Assembly: GCA_027491435.1 (NCBI GenBank) | Contig: JAOZFG010000006.1 | Span: 1-38,870 of the forward strand | Direction: 5' to 3' | Length of the DNA stretch: 38,870 nt | Source of the DNA: Thermoproteota archaeon | Lineage (GTDB): Archaea > Korarchaeota > Korarchaeia > Korarchaeales > Korarchaeaceae | Shown here: positions 8,083-16,727 of the stretch, piece by piece | Numbering within the stretch: the stretch's first letter is position 1 | How the letters are laid out: the number at the start of each line of letters is the position of its first letter | Notes under the pieces: generated by a model | What the model was told of the DNA's origin: nothing | The model's database searches: none | What the model saw: the letters and a program-made list of their open reading frames with translations, nothing else | Program-made: the position numbers and the translations under genes

Positions 8083-9717
8083 TTGTCTCTGCCTTTTAAC
8101 AAGATAGTTAAGGCTGAAGAGGCGATCTCTCAAATTAAAGATGGATCTGTTGTGGCTATCTCAGGGTTTAACATGGCTACCACCCCAGAGTACCTGATTA
8201 TCAAGCTCTTCGAGAGGTACAAAAGCACAGGTCATCCTAAGGGGCTCTTCATAATATCTGATACCTATCCAGGAGCTCCAGGTAGGGGAATGGATGCCAT
8301 AGCCAAGGAACTCTATGAGAATAAGGACTCTGAGTTCATAAGAGGTATGTTGATGCCCTACCTGGGCTGGTCCCCCTGGCTTCAAAAGATAACCTCTGAG
8401 AACCTGATAGAGGTGCATACCTGGTCTATAGGAATAGCCGCTTACTGGTTCAGGGAAGTGGCGTCGGGAAGGCCTGGGCTGATAAGTAAGGTCGGCTTAG
8501 GCACCTTCCTAGATCCGAGACAGGACGGAGGGGCTTTAAATGACCTGGCCAAGGAAAGGAGAACGTGTAGAGTGAGTATAGTAAAACTTGAAGGCGAGAA
8601 GTACCTGTTTTACGAGGCCCCTAAACCTGATGTAGCCTTGATTAGAGGAACTACAGCTGACGAGCTCGGAAATTTGACCATGGAGAAGGAGGGTATTTTT
8701 GGAACTGTGTTGAACATAGCTCAGGCCGCTAAGGCCAGACCTAAGCCAGGCCTGGTGATAGCTCAGGTGGAGAGGGTAGCCAGATTTGGTTCCCTCAACC
8801 CTCAGGAGGTCCAAGTGCCCGGCCCCTTAATAGATTATGTGGTAGTAGCTCCCTTGGAGTATCAGTGGCAGACCAGCAACATTCAGTACGACCCCAGGAT
8901 TTCAGGTAGGATAATACCTCTGATAACTCCTGACCTAGTTCCTAAGCTTGAGCTTAACATAAGAAAGGTTATAGCCAGGAGAATACTCCTAGAGCTTGTA
9001 AAGCTCATAAAGGAGCGAGGAGGTCAAATAATAGTAAACTTAGGGATAGGAATACCTGCCTTAGTGGCCAACGTGGCCGCTGAAGAGGGTATATTGGACT
9101 ACATAGCGACCACAATTGAGTCAGGCCCTTGGGGAGGGATCGCTCTAACTGGCCCTGACTTCGGGGTTAGCATAGGCCCCTACGCTATAATACCAATGCC
9201 CGATCAGTTCACGATTTACGAAGGCGGCATAATAGATGCTGCATCCCTGGGCTTCCTACAGGTGGATGAGAGGGGAAACGTTAACCCCTCAATGCTTCCC
9301 GGCAGGATACCGGGGCCCGGTGGGTTCTCAGTAATAGCGGCAGGAGCACCTCGCCTCTACTTTGGCGGCGGGTTCACGGCTGGGAAGAGGGATATAAAAG
9401 TGGAAGACGGGAAGTTACTAATTCTAAGGGACGGCGACGTGGTCAAGTTCGTTAAGGAAGTTTACAAGATCTTCTTTAACGGAAAACTCGCTTTAAATGA
9501 AGGGAAGAAAGTTAAGTTCGTTACGGAGAGGGCCGTCTTTGAACTGACTGATAGAGGGCTTGAGTTAATAGAGGTGGCCCCCGGAGTCGATGTGGAGAGG
9601 CACGTGCTTGGTAGGATGGAGTTTAAACCTATAGTGAGGAAACCTGAAGAAATGGACAGATACCTATTCACTGAGGGAAGTATGAACCTAAAGGACAGAT
9701 TCAATTTTAGATCATAA
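8083..9717 (+). CDS. fused alpha-beta acyl-CoA:carboxylate CoA-transferase (propionate/acetate CoA-transferase-like, family I)
   Basis: Moves CoA between an acyl-CoA and a free carboxylate through a glutamyl-CoA intermediate. The 544 residues join the A and B halves in one chain, as in propionate CoA-transferase and YdiF. Seen: catalytic Glu at E346 in TIESGPWGG, followed by the B-half landmarks YEGGIIDAASLGF, DERGNVN, GGFSVIAAGA and YFGGGFTAG. The A half begins with GSVVAISGFNMATTPEYL. The substrate cannot be read from sequence; acetate, propionate or 3-oxoacids are all possible. Start TTG at 8083 (GGCGGTGGGA just upstream); an ATG at 8069 is out of frame. TTAAAACTTA at 8047-8056 is a plausible TATA box. 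There is no pathway partner beside it. Confidence 0.9.
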   Translation: MSLPFNKIVKAEEAISQIKDGSVVAISGFNMATTPEYLIIKLFERYKSTGHPKGLFIISDTYPGAPGRGMDAIAKELYENKDSEFIRGMLMPYLGWSPWLQKITSENLIEVHTWSIGIAAYWFREVASGRPGLISKVGLGTFLDPRQDGGALNDLAKERRTCRVSIVKLEGEKYLFYEAPKPDVALIRGTTADELGNLTMEKEGIFGTVLNIAQAAKARPKPGLVIAQVERVARFGSLNPQEVQVPGPLIDYVVVAPLEYQWQTSNIQYDPRISGRIIPLITPDLVPKLELNIRKVIARRILLELVKLIKERGGQIIVNLGIGIPALVANVAAEEGILDYIATTIESGPWGGIALTGPDFGVSIGPYAIIPMPDQFTIYEGGIIDAASLGFLQVDERGNVNPSMLPGRIPGPGGFSVIAAGAPRLYFGGGFTAGKRDIKVEDGKLLILRDGDVVKFVKEVYKIFFNGKLALNEGKKVKFVTERAVFELTDRGLELIEVAPGVDVERHVLGRMEFKPIVRKPEEMDRYLFTEGSMNLKDRFNFRS

Positions 9718-9842
9718 ATTTATATCGGGGAAATCACGAGGTATTATTAAGTTATATTCCTGAAACCTCAAATAACTTTTGGGATATCAATAAATTACTT
9801 TTATAGTTAATTAATTAGTTCGGCGAGTAACTAAAGTAACAG

Positions 9843-9891
9843 TTATAAGTGTCTAATACGCCACCTCGATAGTTTCTTAGAGGGTGGTCAC
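9843..9891 (+). promoter_or_regulatory. promoter and ribosome site of the subtilisin-like gene
   Basis: TTATAA at 9843-9848 is a candidate TATA box, which would put the transcript start near 9872. AGGGTGGTCAC runs directly into the ATG at 9892 and resembles the GGTGAT ribosome sites seen elsewhere in the window. The whole 9718-9891 gap is AT-rich and shows no open frame. Confidence 0.4.
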
Positions 9892-12800
9892 ATGAATTAT
9901 CGAAAGGGCCTTTCTTTCACCTTACTAGTGGCGCTCTTAATAGCGATAAGGCTTATAGCGGTAACTGCTGAACCTATGAAGAAACCAAGCATCAAGATGC
10001 TTAAGGGAACCAAGGATTTTGAAGGCAAGCCAGTGGGGCCGCTGGACTTCACAATAAACGTAGTTGATAAGAAGTTTGAGCCACCGTCTTCCTTCGACCT
10101 CTCACAATTTCCTAAATCTGGACCGTACGTTAAGGCTATAGTTCAGTTCAAGGGACCCATACAGGAGCAATGGATTAAAGAAATAAGCAGTATGAACGTA
10201 AAGATAGAGAGTTACATACCTAACTTCGCCCTGCTGTTAAGCGTGCCCAGCGACAAGCTCGAGGCCTTAGCCAACAAGCCTTACGTTAGGTGGATGGGTC
10301 CCTACACCGAGGAGTACAAGGAGGGACCCCTGGTCAAGAAGATGTCGTTGCAGGCCGGGAAGCCAGTGACCCTTCTGGTCAAGGGATTCTCGACGTCTGA
10401 CGTCGAATCATTGAAGGCTGAAATAGAGGCTAAGGGTGGGAAAGTCATAAGGACTCTGCCCTTCAACGTTCTAATGGTAAGCATAGACGGGGGCAAGGTT
10501 CCAGAGCTCAAGGGAATTGAGTCGGTGATGGTATTCGACGTGATGAAGACAAAGACTTACTATGGTCCTCCTAAGGAGCTTAGAGGGAGGTTCTACGATC
10601 TGAATTTAACTAGGAACGAGGCTCCTAAGCCTAACAGCTACTTCGCCAACATGTTAACGGGGGTGCACTTCTTCACCTTGCTGACCGGCCTGAACGGGGC
10701 AGGTGAGGTAATAGCTATAGGGGACACTGGGCTTGACACGGGGGACGCCTTAGGAGTTGATGACGACGGCGATGGGTTGGTGGATGAGGACGGACCTGAC
10801 GGCACCTGGGTTAACAACGACGGTGACTACTTCATCAATGAGGATCCTCAGGACGACGATGGGGATGGGTTGGTGGATGAGGATCCCGTGAACGGGGTGG
10901 ACGATGATGGGGACTTCTACGTGGATGAAGACCCTGCACAAGGCGTAGATGAAGATAGTGATGGGTTGGTGGATGAGGATCCAATAAATGGTGCTGATGA
11001 TGACGGCGATGGGTTGGTGGATGAGGATCCTGCTGGCATTGACAACGACTGGGATGGGTTGGTGGATGAGGATCCCGTTGAGCTTGGCGTGGACAATGAC
11101 GGCGATGGGTTGGTGGATGAGGATCCTGCTGGCATTGACAACGACGGTGACGGGCTTGTAAATGAGGATCCTTACGACGACGATGGAGATGGAAGGTTAA
11201 ACGAAGATCCAATGAATTATGGAGACAACGATGGTGACGGAAATACTGATGAGGATGGCATGTCTGACGACGCCTCATGTGGTCTGCCAGATCTTGATGG
11301 GGACAGGTTCTGGTGGTACGACAACGACGACGGTGATTTCTTCATCGATGAAGATGGAATAACTCCGGGAGTTGACGGCTATCCTGGCGTTGATGATGAC
11401 GGCGATGGGTTGGTGGATGAGGATCCTGCTGGTTGTGACAACGACGGTGATGGATTAGTTAATGAAGATCCTGCTCCTGGCGAAGACGATGACGGTGATG
11501 GGATCGCAGATGAGGATCCGATACCTTACTTCGACGAGGATAACGATGGGTTGGTGGATGAGGATCCAATAAATGGTGCTGATGATGACGGCGATGGGTT
11601 GGTGGATGAGGATCCTAAAGGAATTGACAACGACGGTGATGGGTTGGTGGATGAGGACACCGAAATATGGCCTGATTTCGTGGGCAAGATAGTAGCTGCT
11701 TATGACGCCACTGAGCTATATTCCAGCGACGGAGCCTTTGAGGACTTCCATTACCACGGAACTCACGTGGCTGGCACAGCTGCAGGTTATGGGCTAAGCT
11801 CCCTAGGCAAGTATGGGGGGGCTGGAGCTAAAGCTTTCTTCCCGCCAGTTACCGGAGCTGCTCAAGGGGCTAAAATAGCGGTAGTCAGGTTATTCGGCGA
11901 CTTAACCAGGTGGGAAGTCAATTACTTGTACACTGATGAGTGGTCCGCCTTTGCCAGGGTTATGAGGGCCAGTGGAGCTAAGATATTATCTAATTCATGG
12001 GGATACCCAGCTGCTGGAGAGTACAGTCTATACGAGGCCTTATGGGATGCCTTCGTAAAGGGCGGAACTGACTGGGACGGTGACTCACTGCCTGAGCCCT
12101 CAGTCACGGTGGTGTTCGCGGCCGGCAATGAGGGACCTGGTCCAACCACCATAGGAGGGCCTGCAACTGCTAAGAACGTCATAACAGTTGGGTCCACCAG
12201 AAACGTATGGTTTGGCTTAGATCCAACTACGGTATCTGATTTCAGCTCGAGAGGGCCAACGGCTGACGGTAGAATAAAGCCCGACGTGTGCGCTCCCGGT
12301 GAATACGTGATGAACGACTTTACCGGCATGTACTACTATGGTTGGTACCTTCCCGAGCCCATTCAGAGATATCATATCTGGCTAGCTGGAACGAGCATGG
12401 CCACTCCTCAGGTAGCTGGGATCGCAGCGATTGTAAGGCAGGCCTTCAAGCTCCTCTATGGGGTAGACTTGCAACCTCCAACCGTGAAGGCCATACTGGT
12501 TGCCTCAAGCGATTGGATGGGACGTGATCCCACAGCGGACTCTGACGGAAATGGCGTGCCTGACATTTACGACTACGGCTTCGGCAAGGTTGACATGATA
12601 TACTTCCTCAACTACTTAGCGAGCATAAATAGTGGCTTGGCAGTCTGCGATGAGTGCCTCGAACTTTCTACAAACTGGACCGCCAACTTTGAAATAACTG
12701 TAGAGGACTCAAGCATGCCCTTAAGGGTAGCTATAGCCTGGAACGATCCGCCTCAGTGGGTTCCCAGCGAGAAGGCCTTGGTAAACGACTTCGACCTTAT

Positions 12801-13143
12801 AGTCATAGCCCCTGACGGCACTGAATACCACGGCAATGACTTCACCGCCCCCTACAACGACTACACAGATCACGTGAACAACGTGGAGCTCGTTCACATA
12901 AATAACCCGACTCCTGGGACCTACAAGATAAAGGTGTTCGCCTACAACATGGTCGGAGATCCTCCGTTCTCATTGTCAGTGGCCGGAAGCATCTCAGGAA
13001 CTAACATAGGGGTTGGAAACTTCATAGGCCTGCCCAACGTGTATGTGGGTGGGGTGGCCGAAGTGGACACCGCTACAATAGTTGCAGTGATACTGCTGCT
13101 TCTCATGGCTGCTGTGGCCATTTACTTAGTGAGAAAGTCTTAA
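9892..13143 (+). CDS. membrane-anchored subtilisin-family (S8) protease with large DxDGDG calcium-repeat insertion
   Basis: Secreted serine protease of 1083 residues. Order: signal peptide (1-26, cut likely after VTA); two propeptide-like halves (about 45-120 and 140-225); start of the S8 domain with catalytic Asp D278 in GDTGLDTG; an inserted tract (about 287-591) of some twenty D-x-D/N-G-D-G-x-x-D/N-E-D-P units; catalytic His H622 in HGTHVAG; oxyanion Asn N746 in AAGNEG; nucleophile S835 in GTSMATP; a beta-rich P/PPC-like domain (about 920-1040); and a C-terminal membrane helix (about 1055-1078) followed by RKS. The protease should be tethered outside the cell by its C-terminus. The repeats resemble thrombospondin type 3 or dockerin calcium loops, so Ca2+-dependent folding is inferred. 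The insert sits between Asp and His, an odd place. Substrate unknown. Confidence 0.93.
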   Translation: MNYRKGLSFTLLVALLIAIRLIAVTAEPMKKPSIKMLKGTKDFEGKPVGPLDFTINVVDKKFEPPSSFDLSQFPKSGPYVKAIVQFKGPIQEQWIKEISSMNVKIESYIPNFALLLSVPSDKLEALANKPYVRWMGPYTEEYKEGPLVKKMSLQAGKPVTLLVKGFSTSDVESLKAEIEAKGGKVIRTLPFNVLMVSIDGGKVPELKGIESVMVFDVMKTKTYYGPPKELRGRFYDLNLTRNEAPKPNSYFANMLTGVHFFTLLTGLNGAGEVIAIGDTGLDTGDALGVDDDGDGLVDEDGPDGTWVNNDGDYFINEDPQDDDGDGLVDEDPVNGVDDDGDFYVDEDPAQGVDEDSDGLVDEDPINGADDDGDGLVDEDPAGIDNDWDGLVDEDPVELGVDNDGDGLVDEDPAGIDNDGDGLVNEDPYDDDGDGRLNEDPMNYGDNDGDGNTDEDGMSDDASCGLPDLDGDRFWWYDNDDGDFFIDEDGITPGVDGYPGVDDDGDGLVDEDPAGCDNDGDGLVNEDPAPGEDDDGDGIADEDPIPYFDEDNDGLVDEDPINGADDDGDGLVDEDPKGIDNDGDGLVDEDTEIWPDFVGKIVAAYDATELYSSDGAFEDFHYHGTHVAGTAAGYGLSSLGKYGGAGAKAFFPPVTGAAQGAKIAVVRLFGDLTRWEVNYLYTDEWSAFARVMRASGAKILSNSWGYPAAGEYSLYEALWDAFVKGGTDWDGDSLPEPSVTVVFAAGNEGPGPTTIGGPATAKNVITVGSTRNVWFGLDPTTVSDFSSRGPTADGRIKPDVCAPGEYVMNDFTGMYYYGWYLPEPIQRYHIWLAGTSMATPQVAGIAAIVRQAFKLLYGVDLQPPTVKAILVASSDWMGRDPTADSDGNGVPDIYDYGFGKVDMIYFLNYLASINSGLAVCDECLELSTNWTANFEITVEDSSMPLRVAIAWNDPPQWVPSEKALVNDFDLIVIAPDGTEYHGNDFTAPYNDYTDHVNNVELVHINNPTPGTYKIKVFAYNMVGDPPFSLSVAGSISGTNIGVGNFIGLPNVYVGGVAEVDTATIVAVILLLLMAAVAIYLVRKS
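10960..11031 (+). repeat. 72-base direct repeat, copy 1 (copy 2 at 11545-11616)
   Basis: Bases 10960-11031 and 11545-11616 are identical over 72 bases by direct reading, and diverge immediately on both sides. Each copy holds two of the calcium-loop units and the linker coding for PINGADD. This indicates recent copying or gene conversion within the insert. Confidence 0.85.
11545..11616 (+). repeat. 72-base direct repeat, copy 2 (copy 1 at 10960-11031)
   Basis: Second exact copy of the two-unit block, 585 bases downstream of the first and in the same reading frame (585 is divisible by 3). Recombination between the copies would remove 195 residues without breaking the frame. Confidence 0.85.
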
Positions 13144-13149
13144 CTCTTC

Positions 13150-14106
13150 CTACTTTTTTAATATGTAGTACTTTGTTGGAATAAACCTAAACGTAGTTTC
13201 AGGTTTTTCCTTAAGCAGCACTTCTACGATCCTCCCTAGGGCGTTCGCCTTGATCCTGTAGCCCGCCTTGTCACGGGCCATCACCTTAACCCTAGCTTCT
13301 ATACCTTCTTCGGAAAGTTCAACGTTTTCTGGGAAGAAAGCTATCTTCAACCCCCTAAGATCCTTAGGAAAGCCTCCTCTCTCTGGAATCGAGAGAACGT
13401 TGGCCCCCAGAAATAAGGCCACCTCCTCATACCTTGGGTCCGATAGGACCTCCTCTACAGGGCCCTCCCTCACAACCCTACCTTCCATCATAAGGACAAG
13501 TTTTTCCGCCAAGGTTAGGGCCTCATGATGATCGTGTGTCACGTAGATCACGGTAAACTTGTTCTCGCTGAAGAGCTCCCTCATTTCCCATAATAGCTCC
13601 TCCCTGAGCATGTAATCTAGTGAACCGAAAGGCTCATCCATTAGGAGTACCTCTGGTCCCGGCGCCAGGGCCCTGGCTATGGCTACTCTCTGCCTTTGAC
13701 CTCCGCTAAGCTGATGTGGGTACCTGTCATCTAGCCCTTCCAGCTTGAGCATCCTCAAGTATTCTCGGGCTATAAGCTTAGCTTCGGAGAAGCTTTTTCC
13801 CCTAACTTCTAACCCGAAAGTCACGTTTCTCAGCACCGTTAAGTGGGGGAATAGGGCTAGGTCTTGAAACACGAAGCCTACATTCCTTTTGGCCGGTGGC
13901 AAGCTTAATACAGAACTTCCATCGAATAGAACGTCTCCCTCATCGGGAAACTCCAGTCCAGCTATCACTCTTAGTGTGGTGGTTTTACCGCAGCCGCTAG
14001 GCCCTAGGAGGGCGGTAATGCCTGTGTGAGCTGTAAAGCTAACACCCTTTAAGACCTGTTGTCTCCCGAACCTCTTGTGAACCCCTTTCACTTGGACTTC
14101 AACCAC
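13150..14106 (-). CDS. thiQ: thiamine ABC transporter ATP-binding protein (ThiQ-like)
   Basis: ATPase that powers thiamine uptake through the neighbouring permease. Seen: Walker A GPSGCGKTT, Q-loop VFQDLALFPH, signature LSGGQRQRVAIARAL, Walker B LLMDEPFGSLD, H-loop VTHDHHEAL, then a C-terminal TOBE-like extension of about 85 residues, as in CUT1/spermidine-type ATPases. Start: the frame runs up to a GTG at 14130, but the GTG at 14106 gives MVEVQVKGVHKRFG, a typical ABC N-terminus, with GGAGGCGAGG upstream. A third GTG at 14091 forms a GTGA overlap with the thiP stop. It is the last gene of the leftward thiB-thiP-thiQ operon. The assignment to thiamine rests on the TPP riboswitch and ThiB; the ATPase alone would fit iron or polyamine transport equally well. 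Confidence 0.88.
   Translation of the reverse strand: MVEVQVKGVHKRFGRQQVLKGVSFTAHTGITALLGPSGCGKTTTLRVIAGLEFPDEGDVLFDGSSVLSLPPAKRNVGFVFQDLALFPHLTVLRNVTFGLEVRGKSFSEAKLIAREYLRMLKLEGLDDRYPHQLSGGQRQRVAIARALAPGPEVLLMDEPFGSLDYMLREELLWEMRELFSENKFTVIYVTHDHHEALTLAEKLVLMMEGRVVREGPVEEVLSDPRYEEVALFLGANVLSIPERGGFPKDLRGLKIAFFPENVELSEEGIEARVKVMARDKAGYRIKANALGRIVEVLLKEKPETTFRFIPTKYYILKK
13154..13159 (+). terminator. T6 run after the subtilisin gene
   Basis: TTTTTT lies 11 bases after the subtilisin stop codon, inside the 3' end of the convergent thiQ gene. It is a plausible archaeal poly-T terminator for the rightward transcript, which would overlap the thiQ message by a few bases. Confidence 0.4.
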
Positions 14107-15623
14107 TTCATCCTCGCCTCCACAGCCCACTTCAGGCCCAAGTAGAGGGAAGTCAGGAACACAACCAATACGGACATTATAGAGGCCATCTGAAACCTCC
14201 TGGCCCCAGCGTACTTCAAAGTGGCTACTGTCAGCGTTTGTGTCTCTGTTGAAGCTAGGAAGTAGCTGGCCGTGGTCTCCGAGGTGGCCAACGCCAGTGA
14301 GTAGAAGAGCCCTACCATAAGTGCTGGCCTAGCTACGGCCAGGCCTACCTTAATTAGGGCGTCATGCCTAGACATTCCAAGGGTTTCGGCCGCCTCGATT
14401 ACCTCCGGGGAGAGCCCAGATATTCCGGCGTTGATGGCCCTCAAGGTGAAGGGCAATGCTATGAATACGTAGGTCAAGATCATGAGGATCCACCTGGGCA
14501 TCGACCTGGATAGCATGAAGAGACCTAGAGCCAGAGTTATGGAGGAGGTTCCCAAGGGAAGGGATGTTGTAGCTAGGATAGCTTTTCTCATCCTGGATGA
14601 GAGCGCGAACAGCGTGCTCAGCAGAAACACCATCAGGGTGGACTCAGTGGAGAGCACTATCGTGTTGACCAGAGGGACCAGGGGGTGGGTTCCGAGGGTG
14701 GGATCGTAGCTGAGGAGCTTGGCCCACTCACCCAAGTTCAAGGAGCCGGACATAGGATCGTAAAGAGACCTAATTAAAAGGTAGGAGAGGGGCAGTAAAG
14801 AGAAGGTGGCCGTGAGCCAAGGGTACACTGAGGCCAGCATCGACTTCTTCCTCCTCCTGACCTCTAAGGTGCTGACCTCCCTCTCCCTCATGAAGAGTAC
14901 GAGGGACATGGTCACGAGCAATTGTAGAATTGCCACGGCTGACGCCTTGTTAGGGTTCATGAGCACCTTGTAGAGGGAGTATATCTCCACCTCCAAGGTC
15001 CTGTATCTGGGGCCACCGAGTAACAGGGGTATGGCAAAGCTGGTGAAGCTTAGGGCAAACGTCAGGAGGAACCCGTAAGCGATCCCCTTGATAGCTAGTG
15101 GTGCTATCAGCCTTCTGAACCTATCAAACCAGTCAGCCCCTAGTACCTCGGCTGCCTCCTCTAGCCTCTCACTAACCGTGGACAGGGAAGATGATACCAT
15201 CTGAGCTACCATCCCAAAGTTGAAGTAAGCGTGGGCCAGGACTATTGGGATCCAACCTCTAGGCATGAGGCCAGCGTTAACCAGAAGTAAGAATGCCAGA
15301 GCTACCGTGGATGAGGGGAGTGTGAAGGGTAAGGTGGTGAAGGCTTCTACCAGCTTTCGGCCGGGGTAATCGTAAGTGGAGTTCACGTATCCCAGAGGAG
15401 TGGCTATCATCACGGTTATAAGGCCGCTCAACAGGGCTTGCCACACAGAGAAGCGGAGGGACCTAATCACAGCTGGGTCCAGGATTTCTCCTAAATGAGG
15501 CAACCCTTCCACGAGTATCCTACCTGAGGACAACGCCCAAAAAAGTAGGATGAAGGTGAGCACGGATAGACCAGCGATTAATTCCAGAAATCCTGCCCTC
15601 AAGACCCTACTACCTTCCTCCAC
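14088..15623 (-). CDS. thiP: thiamine ABC transporter permease (ThiP-like, two fused permease domains)
   Basis: Membrane channel of the importer, 511 residues and about a dozen hydrophobic helices. Two permease units are fused in one chain, each with its EAA loop that docks the ATPase: EAAEVLGADWFDRFRRLIAP and EAAETLGMSRHDALIKVGLA. This fused architecture is typical of ThiP and FbpB. Start: GTG at 15623 overlaps thiB by 25 bases; a TTG at 15602 forms a TTGA overlap with the thiB stop and is a good alternative, with many AGG-rich ribosome-site candidates before it. It overlaps thiQ at the other end, so the three genes are translationally coupled. Confidence 0.9.
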   Translation of the reverse strand: MEEGSRVLRAGFLELIAGLSVLTFILLFWALSSGRILVEGLPHLGEILDPAVIRSLRFSVWQALLSGLITVMIATPLGYVNSTYDYPGRKLVEAFTTLPFTLPSSTVALAFLLLVNAGLMPRGWIPIVLAHAYFNFGMVAQMVSSSLSTVSERLEEAAEVLGADWFDRFRRLIAPLAIKGIAYGFLLTFALSFTSFAIPLLLGGPRYRTLEVEIYSLYKVLMNPNKASAVAILQLLVTMSLVLFMREREVSTLEVRRRKKSMLASVYPWLTATFSLLPLSYLLIRSLYDPMSGSLNLGEWAKLLSYDPTLGTHPLVPLVNTIVLSTESTLMVFLLSTLFALSSRMRKAILATTSLPLGTSSITLALGLFMLSRSMPRWILMILTYVFIALPFTLRAINAGISGLSPEVIEAAETLGMSRHDALIKVGLAVARPALMVGLFYSLALATSETTASYFLASTETQTLTVATLKYAGARRFQMASIMSVLVVFLTSLYLGLKWAVEARMKWLKSK

Positions 15624-16702
15624 TCCTCCAACCAGCTCTTAAGTTCTTTACCGATTTCCTCTGTGGAGATGATCTTATTCATTAGCTCCACCTTCAGCGG
15701 ATCTATTGCGTACTTCTTGAACTCATTGGGCAGTTCCACCTTGGAGCTGGCAGGATACATCCAGTTGTTCAAGGGGATGAGCGACTGCACCCTCGGCGAG
15801 AGGAAGTAATCTATGAACTTCTTAGCCAGCTCCGGGTGCTTAGATCCCTTTACAAGCCCTATGCCTTCTATCTGCAGCCACCCGTAGCTCTTCCCCTTAT
15901 ACTTTATCAGGGTGGCCCTGTACCTGGTCTCGTTGTAAAAGTGATAAGAGTAGGCTCCATCGGTTCCGTAACTGATCACTATAGGCCTGCCCTGCTTCTC
16001 GTCCAGGAAGACGTCATAGGCGTCTCCCCAGCTACCGACTATCATTAACCCGTTGTCAACTGCCTCTTTCCACCACTGCCTCCAGTCGCCCCCGACCATC
16101 TTATAGTAAGCTATTTCCCATAGCAGGAAGCTGAGTCCCGTGCTACTTAGAGTTGGATCCTCGGCGACCAGCTTGGAGGCGAGCTCTGGTGATTTGAGAT
16201 CGTCAAAGGACAGGGATTCTACTAGATCCGGCGAAATTCTCTTGGAGTCGTACACCAGAGCTATTAACCCGTAGTCGTAAGGAACCACGTGAAGCGATGG
16301 ATCCAAAGACTTTACAAGCCAATCGTACACGTCGTCCAAGTTTGCTGGCCTATAAGGCTCTAAGACCCCTGCCTGTATAGCTTCATGCACGAGCACGTTG
16401 TCAATCCCTATTATCACGTCAGCCTGAGGATCGTCCTTCTCTTCGATCAAAGCTAAAAGCGCCGACCTGGCATCGTCAAATTCTCTAACCTCCACCTTAC
16501 AGTTGTATTTCTCTTCGAAATAACCAAAGACTGCCTGTCTAGTGGCGTTGGGGTCATCTCCCCATTTTAGGAGGCTCTCGTATGTGTATATGACCAGCCT
16601 GTCCTCTCCCTTGCTTCCTCCCAAGTAAAGCCAGTAAGCAACTCCTATGGCAAGTATCACCAGTAAGAGAGCCAGGATCACCTTAGACGTGCTCCAGCTC
16701 AC
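15599..16702 (-). CDS. thiB: thiamine-binding protein of ABC transporter (ThiB/TbpA family), membrane-tethered
   Basis: Extracellular substrate-binding protein. After a hydrophobic N-terminal helix (ILALLLVILAIGVAYWLYLG), which serves as anchor or uncleaved signal, comes the ThiB-type beginning LVIYTYESLLKWG, then ADVIIGIDN (the family's DVVLGLDN), VPYDYGLIALVYD, and the C-terminal YFLSPRVQSLIP. Length suits the family. The frame extends to a GTG at 16726, but the GTG at 16702 is preceded by GGGAGGG and GGGGGGA and gives MSWSTSKVILA. The longer start would lie in the riboswitch expression platform. It is the first gene of the operon, directly under the TPP riboswitch, so it should be shut down when thiamine diphosphate is plentiful. 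Confidence 0.9.
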   Translation of the reverse strand: MSWSTSKVILALLLVILAIGVAYWLYLGGSKGEDRLVIYTYESLLKWGDDPNATRQAVFGYFEEKYNCKVEVREFDDARSALLALIEEKDDPQADVIIGIDNVLVHEAIQAGVLEPYRPANLDDVYDWLVKSLDPSLHVVPYDYGLIALVYDSKRISPDLVESLSFDDLKSPELASKLVAEDPTLSSTGLSFLLWEIAYYKMVGGDWRQWWKEAVDNGLMIVGSWGDAYDVFLDEKQGRPIVISYGTDGAYSYHFYNETRYRATLIKYKGKSYGWLQIEGIGLVKGSKHPELAKKFIDYFLSPRVQSLIPLNNWMYPASSKVELPNEFKKYAIDPLKVELMNKIISTEEIGKELKSWLEEWRKVVGS

Positions 16703-16727
16703 TCCCCCCAACCCTCCCGCAGACACC

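Larger units (their letters stand above)
10753..11658 (+). repeat. tandem calcium-loop coding repeats inside the subtilisin gene
   Basis: About twenty imperfect units, each coding for a D-D/N-D-G-D-G-L-V-D-E-D-P loop with variable linkers. Ten units carry the identical 20-base string GATGGGTTGGTGGATGAGGA, starting at 10771, 10864, 10960, 11008, 11053, 11104, 11404, 11545, 11593 and 11638. Eight of them continue identically through TCC. Other units (for example 11150-11260) use different codons for nearly the same peptide. Confidence 0.9.

Noticed and set aside
10835-11278. Long open frames antisense to the subtilisin repeats (His/Pro/Arg-rich and Ser/Pro-rich translations)
   Set aside because: They are by-products of the repeated DxDGDG codons read on the other strand; the sense frame has signal peptide, catalytic triad and membrane helix.
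10753-11658. CRISPR-like pattern of regularly spaced repeats
   Set aside because: Repeats are in frame, of variable spacing, and code for calcium-type loops in a continuous protein; spacers are not unique foreign-like sequences.
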